Origin: Eleginops maclovinus
Taxonomy: Eukaryota > Chordata > Actinopteri > Perciformes > Eleginopidae
Direction of reading: 5' to 3'
Length of the DNA stretch: 64,000 nt
Assembly: GCF_036324505.1 (NCBI RefSeq)
Contig: NC_086352.1
Location: forward strand, 11,159,001 to 11,223,000
Below the pieces are notes generated by a model. That model was not told where the DNA came from and made no database searches. It saw only the letters and a program-made list of their open reading frames with translations. This document shows positions 1 to 24,740 of the stretch, piece by piece. Both the position numbers and the translations under genes were made by a program. How positions within the stretch are numbered: the first letter of the stretch is position 1; the number at the start of each line of letters is the position of its first letter.

Positions 1-198
1 ACAGTTCAGATCAGATATAACAAACAACACAGATCTGGAACCTTAACTAAATAATCTCCAATTAATTTACTGTTAGCCAGTATTCTGCTTTGCTTATGTG
101 GGGGAAAAATCGAAACGGGGGGAAAAAATGTAAGTTTATGGTGACATTTTCAGAAGAAATAAATGAAATAGGAATACATTTGCACTTGAACTCCATAC

Positions 199-13050
<12,852 letters not shown>

Positions 13051-13140
13051 CGCTGGCTTTTCTCTTTGCAATTAAAGCTGCTTTCCTCTCGGCTCAACTC
13101 TCCCTGGACGTCACGCTGGGGGCGGGGCCACGGTGAGCTC
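13051..13140 (-). promoter_or_regulatory. CpG-rich promoter and 5' UTR region of the ELL-family gene
   Basis: Just upstream of the ATG is a locally GC-rich stretch with a GC box (GGGGGCGGGGCC, 13118-13129) and a half CRE (ACGTCA, 13108-13113). No TATA box is obvious. On the plus strand the GC box is followed by CACG and a possible donor (gtgagc), so the promoter could be bidirectional. The transcription start was not determined. Confidence 0.5.
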
Positions 13141-13329
13141 AGCAGAGAATCTGTATTTCTACATGAGATGTATTACTACTCGTACAAAAACCTCATCTAG
13201 GAAATGCATTCTGACCTTAACGAAGAAGAGTTATAACATGATCTTGTTCTTGTAAATGCTGCACATCTCTTTGAACATGTTGCACATTTCTGCTCGACAC
13301 TCTCTGCCTCTTTTTAGATCTGCACAGCT

Positions 13330-13585
13330 CTCCACTTTCAATAAAGTATTTGTCATTTTATTTTACTGTTCTCAGTTTCTTACATATTTTTTTAATGTGA
13401 TTATTCTCTTAACTTTTATTTTTTATGATACATTTTTTAAATAGCTTTTATAGTAATACTAATTTTCTTTAAAAAAAAACCGTATTCTTTTTTCTGTGTA
13501 TGTATGTTTGTACTTCACCATTTACACCAAAGCAAATTCTTCGTGTAACCTACTTGCATGAAATCAGTTTTGATTCTGATTCTTT
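13330..13585 (+). repeat. LINE 3' tail fragment with GATTCT-type end
   Basis: Contains ACACCAAAGCAAATTCTTCG and ends in TTTTGATTCTGATTCTTTC, like the 3' ends of fish L2/CR1-type LINEs that terminate in (GATTCT)n. No open reading frame is retained. Confidence 0.45.
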
Positions 13586-13668
13586 CTTTATAGGATAAAT
13601 CATCTGTAGGATTATTGGATAGTATTAAACTATTTGCCTTTATAAGCTGCACTATTTTTGTCTGACAG

Positions 13669-14071
13669 ATCTCATGAACATTTAAATGGAGAATTAGTAT
13701 CAGCTTTTATTATCAAACATATGCACTTTGAAATTGAAAGTCTCTATACAAGCGATCCCAGTGTTAGGAGCAATGGGCACAGCAGGAAGCTCTTGAATGA
13801 AGAAGCACAAAAAACCATCTGTACACTACCTGCCCATCACCTGAAGACACAGATAATTGATAGTGAACATAAGCCCTCTTCACAAATGCATTATAAGCCT
13901 GAACTTAGAAATGACTTGGAGGAGCTGTATGCTAAAACACAAGTTGGTTTAACCTGCCGGCTCCCAAAGAGGGTTAAGAAGATCATCTACACTAACCACA
14001 TGAGCTTAGTTGATATGACACAATTACGAATCTGCAGTCCTACATCCTGCCAACAAAACAGACTTTTTCTA
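13669..14071 (+). CDS. Putative internal exon of an unrecognised gene
   Basis: A 403-nt segment begins after a strong acceptor (tatttttgtctgacag) and ends at an ideal donor (gtaagtgag). One frame stays open throughout and encodes about 134 residues, from SHEHLNGELVSAF to CQQNRLFL. The frame needs two bases from an upstream exon that I could not place, unless translation starts at the in-frame ATG near 13719 (MHFEIESLYTS). I recognise no domain. It is rich in Lys, Arg and His with scattered Cys. It lies about 600 bp from the start of the ELL-family gene and points away from it, so a shared bidirectional promoter is possible. A chance open frame in AT-rich DNA is the main alternative. Confidence 0.4.
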
Positions 14072-15525
14072 GTAAGTGAGTACACCTCATGTCATGTTTA
14101 TAGAGTATGTAGTGGAGGATTTAGCTGCTAAATAGCAAGGTCTTTTTTTCTCACATTTTAACAGAGGCCTGCCATTTATTCCAATCTGTTTGTGCAAAAC
14201 CAAAAAAAAATGCAATAATCTGATTATGATGTACAGGAAAAAGATGTCACCACATTGTGCAGGCTCTGATTTTCTAAGTCAGGAAAGACGTAACAAGCCG
14301 ATCAACATTTCTTAATAAATAGGAGTTTATAGCTGTTATAAATATACCAGCCCGTTTGTTTAATGACATGCCAACAAACGATTGGATTAGGATTTATTAA
14401 GGAAACAAAATGAGGCTAATTTTGCTTTGCTAGCTTTAAAATATGACCTGTTTCTATGTTATCTAATTCAAATCCTAACAAAGGTAAGACTCTCAGTCTA
14501 AATGTTACTTTCCAGCAGCACTATGGGATGATCTTTAACACAAGTTAAAAATCAAATGATAAAAACGCAGGTTGGACAGTTTAACGGGCTAACCTTTAAA
14601 AAATGTTTTTCATTCACTGTGGATCCACAATATGTGAATGTCTTTAATATGTTAATGCTAGCAACAGTAGCTAACTGTTTATGCTGTACCCAGGAATCTA
14701 GCCCATATGAAAGTTATCGTCGTAATATCATTTAACTTATTTCCAGACACTACAGACAGGACTCAAAACAAATGAAAGTTGTGATGCCATATGACCAAAC
14801 TAAAAAATATGAATAGTAAAATTGTGAGCTTGTATTTGGCAACCTTTTTTCTCTAAATAGGAAAGACAGATGTCAGCAAACTCTTATTGGATGTCTGGGA
14901 AGCTTCTTGTTAAGAGTGTCCAGTTTATCATTTTGAGCTCTCAGGCAGTGCTTTACAACATTGTGCGTCAGTCACTCATGAAAGGGCATTGGCGGCCATA
15001 GGCCACCCTGCCTATAAACCTCATAAAAGGCTGACTTGCAGCGTAAGGAAAGACACTATTAAAAGCCAGTATTAATGGGGTTAGAAGTCTTACTGAGATA
15101 CAAAAGCAATCACTATGTTAAAGGTCAAAGTTCATGCACTTTTACTTTCAATACTTCATTTCTTGCCAACATGTGCTTGTACAAACTATTGATGGTAAAT
15201 GTCCAAGCATCCGTGTTTCACAAGACATTTATAGGTGAAAAGCAATGAATAGAAACAAATACTGAATCTGTTATTAGGCAGCTATGTTCAAAACTCGATC
15301 ATTAAATCACATGTAGATAATGTTCATATTTAAATATACCTGTTCAACTGTTCAACTATCTATTGCTCTTAGTTTATCAAATTCCTAACTGTCTGGTGAA
15401 GTACGCGAGGAGCTAAAAGAATACGATCTAGGACGCTAAAGATGCTTATCTTGATGAGTTAATGGGCTTAGTTATCGTCGTTTTTGACAGTCTGTCAAGC
15501 TTTCAATCTTCTTGTTCCTCCACAG

Positions 15526-15585
15526 GAGAGCTGTTATCTGTTAATAAAATCCACTTGCCAAATGTTTGTGTCTCAGCAAACATGA
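15526..15585 (+). CDS. Putative terminal exon of the same unrecognised gene
   Basis: A good acceptor (cttcttgttcctccacag) precedes a segment that, joined in phase 0 to the exon ending at 14071, adds 19 residues (ESCYLLIKSTCQMFVSQQT) and a TGA. An AATAAA follows at 15849-15854. An alternative phase stays open longer, to a TAG near 15663, but would need a different upstream exon. Supported only by splice signals and spacing. Confidence 0.25.
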   Translation, partial: ESCYLLIKSTCQMFVSQQT

Positions 15586-17825
15586 CCAAGCTGAATGACG
15601 GCAATTCTAAGCAACTTAAGTGTTTGCATAACTGTGAGAAAGCACACAAGTGTAATGGAGGTTAGCAAAGCAGATGACTCCGACTTGTAAGCCTATTTAG
15701 GTAAATTACTAAGCTAGTCCTTGAATGAAAGTATGGGTTACTGGAGGTCACTGGTGCTGAATCTACATGTTATGCCTTTCTATGAATCTGAGATTTAATT
15801 AAAAAAACAACCTATGTATCTTCTGACCACCATGTCATTTTAACAACCAATAAATATAAAAAAATCAGCGTTAGAAGTGACTGCATGCTGTGGTAGTGTA
15901 TTGTGCGGCACTCCATCCCCCCCAAGCAGTGCAAGATTAACCTTTGGCAACCCCTCCCTCTTCTTTACCTGGCTCGTCTGTCTTCTCCACTCATTGTCTG
16001 TGGCTTGCCATCTGCTGCATGGGAAAGCGCTAATGCACACCGATCCCCTGGGATTGACGTTTCACACCTGAGGTCAGTGACTCCCAGGACACCTGCAACT
16101 GGAAAGAGGCAGCCTGTTCACATTGTGCTAATTGTCCCTAATGCTCACCTTCTTCAGTGCAAGGAAACATGTGTTTAAAAGGCTATAATGGGTTCATATC
16201 ACCAGGTTGAAATACACAAGTTACATCACAGCGTCATGAGGAAAACATAATGGTCTATGAAACATAATAAGCCCATATAGGTCTACATATGGCTCTGTTG
16301 TGAGTGGAGGAAGGAGGAAAGCCCATTTTGTCCACTTTAGGCTATGTAAGTGAATGGAAACACGAGAATGTGTGGTATAAATACAGAAATTGGGCCAGGG
16401 TCAGATGTGGAGAGGGCTGTTATCAGGGTGTGTTGCCGTTTGTTCACATACGCTGTCTGTGTCTTTTTGATACTACCATCACATCAATTACCAGAGAACT
16501 AGTTGACTACTCCATTTTTAGCGTTGTTATTCTTCAACATTTTCAGACACATAATGAATCATTTAAAAGGAAAAGGTCAAACTCAATGCAGTAGAACCAG
16601 ACATGTTGTCATTTCTTTTCATACACTTTTCTTCTTTGCTAAAATCCGACTCCCACATATCCCATTTTGTAACGCAAACTCAGACAGCTTGGCTATTTAT
16701 TTGGGTATCTTATGCTAGTGGCGCCTAAAGTAGCCTTAAGGATGTATCCCTGAATGGATATGGGCAACACAGGACTTGTAAGTTTTTCACACCCACAGAT
16801 TTTAAATGTTCTAACTTTTGCTTTCTAACAAAGTCTTCAGGACCAATGTACATTGAGTGAAGTGACATTGCTTGAGGCAATTTAAAACACTTTGTGCTAC
16901 AAAAGGCATTATTCAATTTGTTCCATACATTCACAAGTAGTGCTTATTGTAAACAGACTTTTATTTGGAAAACCAGCGCAGTTCCCTGTTTGTTTCCTAA
17001 AGTTCACCAAATGCATGTCAGAAAAATGTAGTAATTAAAAAACTTCACATATTCCAAGTTTAAATTCTTCCATATCAACTTGGTTCTTCCGTTCATGTGT
17101 CATTGAGATGGAGTAACCTTTTCTACGCACGCAGTACGCATCACTGCACATTGAGCTGTGAAAACCCAGTTAAATGTTCACAAAGATGGAACAAATGACT
17201 CAAAGGCTGAAGCTCAGAGCATTGTTATTTCAGCTGGCAGCGATGGTGTATCCGGCAGAGCGAGAAAGTGCTTATGAATTTGAGAGAGGTATCGGGTTAG
17301 ACACACTAACGCCTTTTGTTTGAGACTAACACTTTGCCTGGTGTCAAACTCTCACAGGCAAAATATTAAGATTTCCTTTTCTAGCAGCTGCTTCTTTAGA
17401 ATGTTTACTGACTTCAGCATTCACAGATAATCTAAAAAGTATTCATTTATTTTATGAGCTCATAAAAGCTGATGTACAGAGGTAGTAATAGGTTCTGTTA
17501 TAAGGCTGACGTTTAGACACTGATGACTTTAGCTTGTTCTACCTAGTTGGGAAAAAAAAATGCACTGTAATACAACAAGAGACTGAGCTGCAATAAACAT
17601 CACTTAATTGAAGTTTCCAGCAGCAAATGTCATGTTTGCAAAGGATGATGATTTCAGAATAATAAATGTATCATACTTCAATATGACAGTTCAATGTGTC
17701 ATGGTGGCTCACTCTACCACCTAACTTATATATCTGACTACAGCACGAGCCCACATGTTATCAAATGTTCTTAGAGACATGACACAACCATTTGTGTACA
17801 ACACATTTGGCACATTTTATTTAAC

Positions 17826-18002
17826 ATGACATTACATTACATCCAAAGCGACTTACATAAACTCAATACTGTTGACAATCCCCAAAGGAGCAATTTTGGA
17901 ATGAAGTGTCTTTTGATTGAACGACATGCTGACTGCAGCGGGGATTGAACCCGTGCCCCCCTGATCCGCAGATCGGCGCACTAATGCACTGAGACACAGA
18001 CT
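17826..18002 (-). mobile_element. tRNA-derived SINE (V-SINE-like), minus strand
   Basis: Read on the minus strand, the head looks like a degenerate tRNA: a box A-like CTCAGTGCATTAGTGCG, an anticodon-arm-like region and a box B (GGTTCAATCC) within GGGTTCAATCCCC. The tail has AAGTCGCTTTGGATGTAATG followed by ATGTA-type repeats, a LINE2-related tail known from fish V-SINEs. At about 180 bp it looks internally shortened. It is not a functional tRNA gene. Confidence 0.6.
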
Positions 18003-19645
18003 GAAATGTTACATGTTATAAAGAGGACTAAAGAATAGATGAAGCTTGTGCTTTCACTGCATTGACATTTAGTTCTGTTATTTAGGCCTGCTTCCAGTTT
18101 TTGGAACACATGTGCATTACAATGTAGATTAACAATACATGTTCAACACTTCACATTATTTAAAAAAAACGATATTGTCCAATGGCTCATGGTTTATTAA
18201 TAATACTAATACTAATTGCAATTTACTAAGAAACTAATTCAATTATTAACCAAATAGAAACTCTCTCTCTTCTAATATTTCCATTTATCAGCAGCATTTG
18301 ATATTGAAATGATATGATGAGTTTTGTTTGACCATAATCCTTTTACTAAATACTGTAAAGGCTGATCGGCTTTACTTTACCACTTAGTACATGGTTTATC
18401 AGTGTCATCATTACGTCTTGGTGTATTTTCCATATCATATCTTAAAGGAGCTGCTCGTGTTTAAGGAGTCACAAGATTAGATTTCAAAAAACAAAAACAG
18501 CAAATGTGGCTTCCAAATAAGTATAGAAATCAATAAATCAACATTTAAAAGAATATATTTTACTGAGAAGGTGACTATTCACTGTGCTGGATGCAAAATT
18601 GTAGAACTTGTTTATGAAGTTTGAGAGCAAAAATAAGTGAGGAATCTTATAATTGCATAAAGCCAGACTCAGTGCATCTGTGCTTCACAGGTGGAGGAAT
18701 TTCAGAGCTGTGTGTTACTTGCAAGGCATGTTGGCATAGACCAGCCCAAGAGCTCTCCACGTCCACAAGAAATATGTATAACACCTCTTTTGGAAGCTAT
18801 TGCAAAGAAGTCCATGCAACTATGTGGAGTTACTGGGTCATAAGAAATGGAATCTATTGAAAACTAAAGAAACATTTCAACCACGGAAATGCTGATATTT
18901 AAAAAGCAACAAAATCCTGAAGAAAGAGGTTTTTCCTTCTTGCCAAGTATAGTAAAACAATGCCGCATTGATTCAGAGTGCTTGGGTCACATGAAATGAA
19001 GCTATTGATAAGAACTAGACAAAGAAACTCCTGAATTTTCACAAGAATATTCCTATTAAATGAAAAAACAATGAAATCCTAAAAAAAATTGAGGTGTGTC
19101 CAACTTGTCCATTATAGGAATATAATTATGCAATGATTCCGTAACTCATATGATATGGAAGCCAATAAAAAATAAAACAAGCAAAAAACAATTCAGTTTT
19201 GACAAAAAACTGATGGCATTTTAAACAACTGTAGATATACAAATCTGAATTGATTTGGAGGCATTGGTTTAAATGACATAAAAACTATGGGATCCAGAGT
19301 TATTTTACATCAAGTATCCAAACTAAAGCTAACTTCAGTGCAGTCTTATTTCCAGTGGTTTCAATATGCTCCCATCTAACCCCAGGCACTGTCAAACCTC
19401 TCCTTTAAGGAATGTGATGAGAGCTTATCTTTTGCTCTGCTAAGCATAACACAATTCATATCATGTTTTCTTCAACTTGGGTCCAAGGACAAAGGCTTCA
19501 GGTTTACTCAGCAAAGTCTGTGGATTAAGAACACATCTGAGATTTTCACATTTGTTTTTACTGTCTTCAAAGTGAAGGTGGGCACAAACTCTCCCACAAA
19601 GAAACACAATCAGACTTTGGATCCAGCTTTCCATTCCCTGTGTGA

Positions 19646-19769
<124 letters not shown>

Positions 19770-22540
19770 TCCTCTGTGTCTGTGCCAACCCTCACACATG
19801 CATGTATGCACTCGTTGCTAAGCAGACCCAGGTGTTTGGTGTTTTCACAGGAGATCATAGGGTCTTTACAGCCACCACTTTTACTGTGACTGTACAGGTG
19901 TGACTGATCATTCCAAGCATGAAAAGAGGCAGCAGTCAAACAAAAGCTGCGCTGTGTTGGAAAACATCCTCAAAGAGCTTTTATGCATCCACGTCGTAAA
20001 CACTTTTAAGTATTCAGAGAGTTGTTGGCATCAAGATGTTATTAATTGTTTGGGTTTCAACAATGGTCATGAAAAAGATGTCATGATGCACAAGCTCCAA
20101 CCATCCGTATCCTCTGTTGTTTCACGCTTCCCCGTCTTCAGACTGTTTGGTGCAAATGCTCCAGCAAACCACACTTTGCCAACAGCGAAATCTCAGAAGT
20201 GGCGGGACTGTTGATGTGTGTTTCTTTACAACATAATTGGCATAATTGGACAATTTCTGATTACAATATCAGTCTGCTCTGGCATAAGCAGCTCTCTGCC
20301 ACCACACACAATAGACAACAATAAATGGCGCCTACCACTGGAACAGGATTGGGTAATTGTGAGCAGGAGACAATTTCCCATAACAACAGAGGCACAGTGA
20401 CAGAGCGATCCAATAAAAGTCAGACACCAGACTACTGAAGCAATTATATCAAGGGACCAGGACGAGGCTGTGTCTTTGAAACCATGTTTTGACAGAGCGG
20501 GGAAATAAATGTAGTGACCAGACTTTTACAGTCTGATGAATATGAATCTAATGCCTTTAAAATCCAAATGGCATCCAGGCTGTGAATTTAAAATGCGTCT
20601 GCAATATCATTTAAAGGATTTTATCGTCTTTCTTGGCTCTAACATATTCTACCTGAACACGTGACTTCTATCAATTTAAATTTGAGCATCTGTTTGCATT
20701 GTGACCTCCTGCCTCATGTATATAAAGCAACAGGTAACATAAATCATTTCATATTTATCCATGCGCCCTTTGTACACTACACCGTTTTACCATTGTCCCG
20801 ATCTTTAAAATCCTGTTCTTGTTTTATATTTTTATTGATACTTTTTACATATATTTATATCTGTAAATGGTCATGCAAGAAAGGAGTCGGTATCTGTAGC
20901 CATGTTTATTAACCTTTGTACAGTCTGCTGTCCCTGTTTTTAGCCTCATATCTACTTCTGTGTATGAACATTAAAAGCAACATAATTACCAGACTCATAT
21001 TCGTTGTATATATGTACACACTTTTCCTTTACATTTAAGCTAATCTGGTTCCTAAACAGCAGCTAAATGCTAACGTTACCATGCTAGGACGTTTTTTTAA
21101 TGGGAATGCCAACACGTTGTGAAGCTTATGTTTTACATTTTCCTCGTCTTGCTTTGGCGTGTCAGCATGTTGTCTAAATGCAAAACTTCTGAGCAAAGCC
21201 TTGGCTGACTCACAATTTTCTGTCTTTTAAGGAACAAAAAAAGTTAACACAAATCATGTGTGCTTTTTGTTTGTGTGTGTGCGTGCGTCTGTGTGAGTGT
21301 GTGTGTCAGCCACATGATACACGTTCCCTTTGAAGCTTGATTAAAGTCGTTGCTTGTCAAGAGCTGTATTTTGTATTACCACCAGGTAATCACACTTGAA
21401 AGTCAAAGGACCAGAAACACAAAAAAGAGTTGCTCAGTGTCTTATCTCAGAGTTTATTACTACTTATTCTTTGAATGTTCTTCAGCAGCCGGATGATTGG
21501 AGCATCTTCATCCCGACCTACATGGGTGGGGGGAGACATTCACAGTCGTTCGGCTCACTTGAGTTTCCCCGCAGCTCTTTAGGGTCTCGATGACTCACTC
21601 AGGCCACAGACGTCATCTTATTCAGGGCAGGTGTCTTCGTATTGCCACAGCTGCACAACATTTCCATAAAGGACGGAGAGAGAGGGAAAGTGAAGAATGT
21701 TCAAAGACAGAACAAGTCAGGGGAAGAAAGGGATATTTCAGCCTCATATTTCAAACAATTGTTGAATATTACCATTGCTTCTCTATCAAAGTTTAAAACA
21801 AGTCATGTGAAAGTGCTTCTTATGAACTAACCAATGTACCAAAAAGGACTTCATGCACACATCTTCATAATGACTAAATGTGAGTTGGTCCTCTTCTTCC
21901 AGTCATGTTTGGACATAAATGAGCCGTTAAGATCAATGTGTTTTTCATCTGATTGACTATTTCATATTGGCAACAATTAAGCTGAAATGAAGACAGGTTA
22001 CTGTAAGAAATAAATGAACTTCATCAATCACTGAAATAAAACTGTATATTCCTTGAAGGTAAGAATATTGAAACATAAAGCACTTTGGCACAAGACTTTG
22101 AGGGTGGCCAGTCAAGTGCTTGTGTAAAGAACGCAACATTTAAGCTGAAATGATCAATATTTATATGTTAAAACCTATTCAAAAGTGCCATTAAAAGTAG
22201 TTGTTTGTAGTGACATACCCACATAGTATGAGCTGCAGTTTCTCTCAGCTCTGCAGACAGTTTATTGTCTTTCGGCTCATTGTTTCTGATTTTATGTCCT
22301 GGATCTTTACTGTTTTGGTTCATTCTCATTACCAGTGTTTCCAGTTTTTGGTTTTCAGTGAAAAAGCGTTAAAACTGAATCACATCAAACAACAGGGTTA
22401 ACAAATAACCAATTAGCTGGTAAACAAAAGAGAGCATTGAGATCCAAATCAAAGCTAAAAGAAGAGTGAATATTAAACAAAAGCATTAAATTATCGTTTT
22501 GAGTTTACTATGTTGACTTATAGGTGATTATTTTTGTGTT

Positions 22541-22615
22541 CGCATTTTAATAATAATAATAATAATAAATCACATTTATATAGCGCTTTTTACAGTACTC
22601 AAAGACGCTTTTAAT
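22541..22615. repeat. Dispersed repeat with (TAA)n and TTTATATAGCGC motif
   Basis: A short ATA/TAA run is followed by CACATTTATATAGCGCTTTT and CTCAAAGACGCTTTT, words that mark the 3' end of a very common fish retroelement fragment. The family is not named. Confidence 0.45.
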
Positions 22616-23479
22616 TGAATAATTATAGTTCAATTAAATATACCTTGTGTCATTTTAATATCTTTTAGAATTTCAATTGGGTATGAATAATGATGGTTAA
22701 AATGTCCTTAAATTACATAACTCCCCCACATCACAGACTGTGTTTAGCAGTCATCATTATCGAGATAACACTCACCTATAAAGCTGAAGAGCCCTGGGAG
22801 CATGGAGCAAGATTAAAGGAGCAAAGTACATCTAATTCCGCCCTTCATAATATTTGTCTCCCTGCGCTCTCCCAGGGAAAAGGCCCTGTGGATATATGTT
22901 ACTTTGTCGGACCGACAGTAATGGGCTTTACTGCACATAACCAGTCTGATGAACTCACTTCCCTCGGCTCCAGTCTCAGGAGCCCCCTCTCTAGATGGGT
23001 AAGGGTTCCCTTGAGTCCTGCCACTCGGCTAATTGAGGACTGGTTCAGGCGAGTTGCCATGGAGGAGACTCCCACATATGGGATACTACTTTTAGTCTTG
23101 CTCTTTGGGGAACACTGGCAAACTCAAGAAGAACATTTATATTTATATTATTTTCTTGTAAAGAGAAACAGTATAACATTTCAATCTCAAAATCTGAATG
23201 ATTTACTTTACATTACTCAGATTTTTCTTTAGAAATAGAGAAGATAGGCTTGAGATTAAAATAAAAAGCGACTTTAACAGAATATATTTAAATGTTGGAT
23301 TTCCTTTTGAATTGTTACCTTTATTCTATAGAGCACAGTGTAGAAATGGGGTCAAGAAAGAGGGGTGCGACATTCAACAAGTTTCCCCTAATATCCAATG
23401 TTTAAAGAGTCGTCAACTCTTATGCAATACACTTTTTCAGCAAGTCAGCAAAAATCTCCTATGAGTCCACTATGTGTCT

Positions 23480-23482
<3 letters not shown>

Positions 23483-23535
<53 letters not shown>
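23483..23535. repeat. (GT)n microsatellite
   Basis: About 26 perfect GT units. Confidence 0.97.
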
Positions 23536-23536
<1 letters not shown>

Positions 23537-24235
23537 ATGTGTTAAAATAGGTACGGTATTTATACACAGCCCTGGCTTTGTAAATGGGGCAGAAACATAG
23601 TGTCTTGGACTTAGTAAGAAAACACTATTCAGAATCAGCATACCTTCATATGTAACACGGAGATGAAAGGTGCATTTGTTACTGCAAGTAAAGAGCCAAA
23701 GATAGCTTAATATCACTCAAGAATAATGCATACAAATATGAATATAAATATTAAAACATAAAACTATAAATTACACAATTTACAAAATAAAAGCTACGAA
23801 TATACACAAAGAATAACAAGTAACAGCAAGTCAAATCTGGAACAACATTTCTGAATAAGCTCTGACAAGATGGTTGAAATAGTTTGGGGTGTTGATTTTA
23901 AATACCTTTCTCTGGAATTGTTGACTCTACCTTCAAAGACAAGAATAATACCACAATCATTAAGTCGTCTGCCAATTTCTGTTACTTCACATTGAAAAGA
24001 TGTGTGGAAGCAATGCTATATGGGAATCAGGTTCCTGTCACTGCATTTGGTGTCTGTATGGAGATGGAAGTGGGATTTGGGGGAATAATGTGCTGGAAGG
24101 TGAGAAGTGGCCTTTAAATGTTTTAGAGTGCGCACATAAAGGCTGGCAGTAGGGATACAGTAGACATGGACCGCTGAACAGGTACTTTTTGTTGCACAAA
24201 ACGAGGTAAAAAAACAGAGGGCGTAAATAGTCAAC

Positions 24236-24740
24236 GATACTATTTGCACCCGGTTGTCCGTAGCTAAAAATGCTGTTTACACCTGGGCTACACATTAGAT
24301 ACTGATAATGTTTTGCACATTTGGACTGTTTTGAATCTGCATTTTGAGCTTTGGTCATGACTTTGGCGCTTAGGCTTGTCGCTTTACGGCATGTACGATT
24401 GTTTTGGGGTGGGTGTAGGCCTAAATAGCCTAATAGCTGCCGTGTCATGACCAAAGCTCAAAAGGGGGATTCACCACGATCCAGAGGCGCAAAACATCTT
24501 TAATAATGATACAGTATCAGTATCTAATTTGTAGCCTGGGTGCAAATAACACTGTTGGACACCCGGGTGCAAATACCATTGTTAGCTATGGACACCCTGG
24601 TGCAAATAACACTGTTGGACACCCGGGTGCAAATACCATTGTTAGCTATGGACACCCTGGTGCAAATAACACTGTTGGACACCCGGGTGCAAATACCATT
24701 GTTAGCTATGGACACCCTGGTGCAAATAACATGTGCCTTT
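24236..24740. repeat. Imperfect inverted repeat (foldback element) with a minisatellite in one arm
   Basis: The inner arms are perfect over 19 bp: TTTTGAGCTTTGGTCATGA at 24342-24360 and its exact complement at 24445-24463. The outer arms also pair. The left arm (24240-24310) contains ATTTGCACCCGG, GTAGC, ACACCTGGGC and ATTAGATACTGATA. The right arm (from about 24500) contains the complements TATCAGTATCTAAT, GTAGCC and CCGGGTGCAAAT. The loop is about 84 bp. The right arm is longer because its unit was amplified. No coding capacity; it could be a MITE or foldback transposon remnant. Confidence 0.75.
24541..24730. repeat. 60-bp minisatellite, three perfect copies plus a partial one
   Basis: Units at 24541, 24601 and 24661 are identical over all 60 bp, followed by 10 bp of a fourth. 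Each unit is itself two diverged halves that share GGGTGCAAATA and GGACACCC. Open frames of repeated GANT/GHPGA or ICTRVS type come from it. Confidence 0.97.

Noticed and set aside
13658..13669. TTG as a start for the 157-codon frame at 13658-14131
   Set aside because: There is no ATG there. The first bases overlap a strong splice acceptor, and the end runs past an ideal donor, so the exon model 13669-14071 fits better.
17935..18002. Possible tRNA gene on the minus strand
   Set aside because: Boxes A and B are recognisable, but the arms do not pair well. The sequence continues into a SINE tail, so it is a tRNA-derived SINE head.
22690..23232. 180-codon plus-strand open frame
   Set aside because: No recognisable domain and no splice signals at its ends. 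One frame of this length is expected by chance in 64 kb of six-frame AT-rich sequence.
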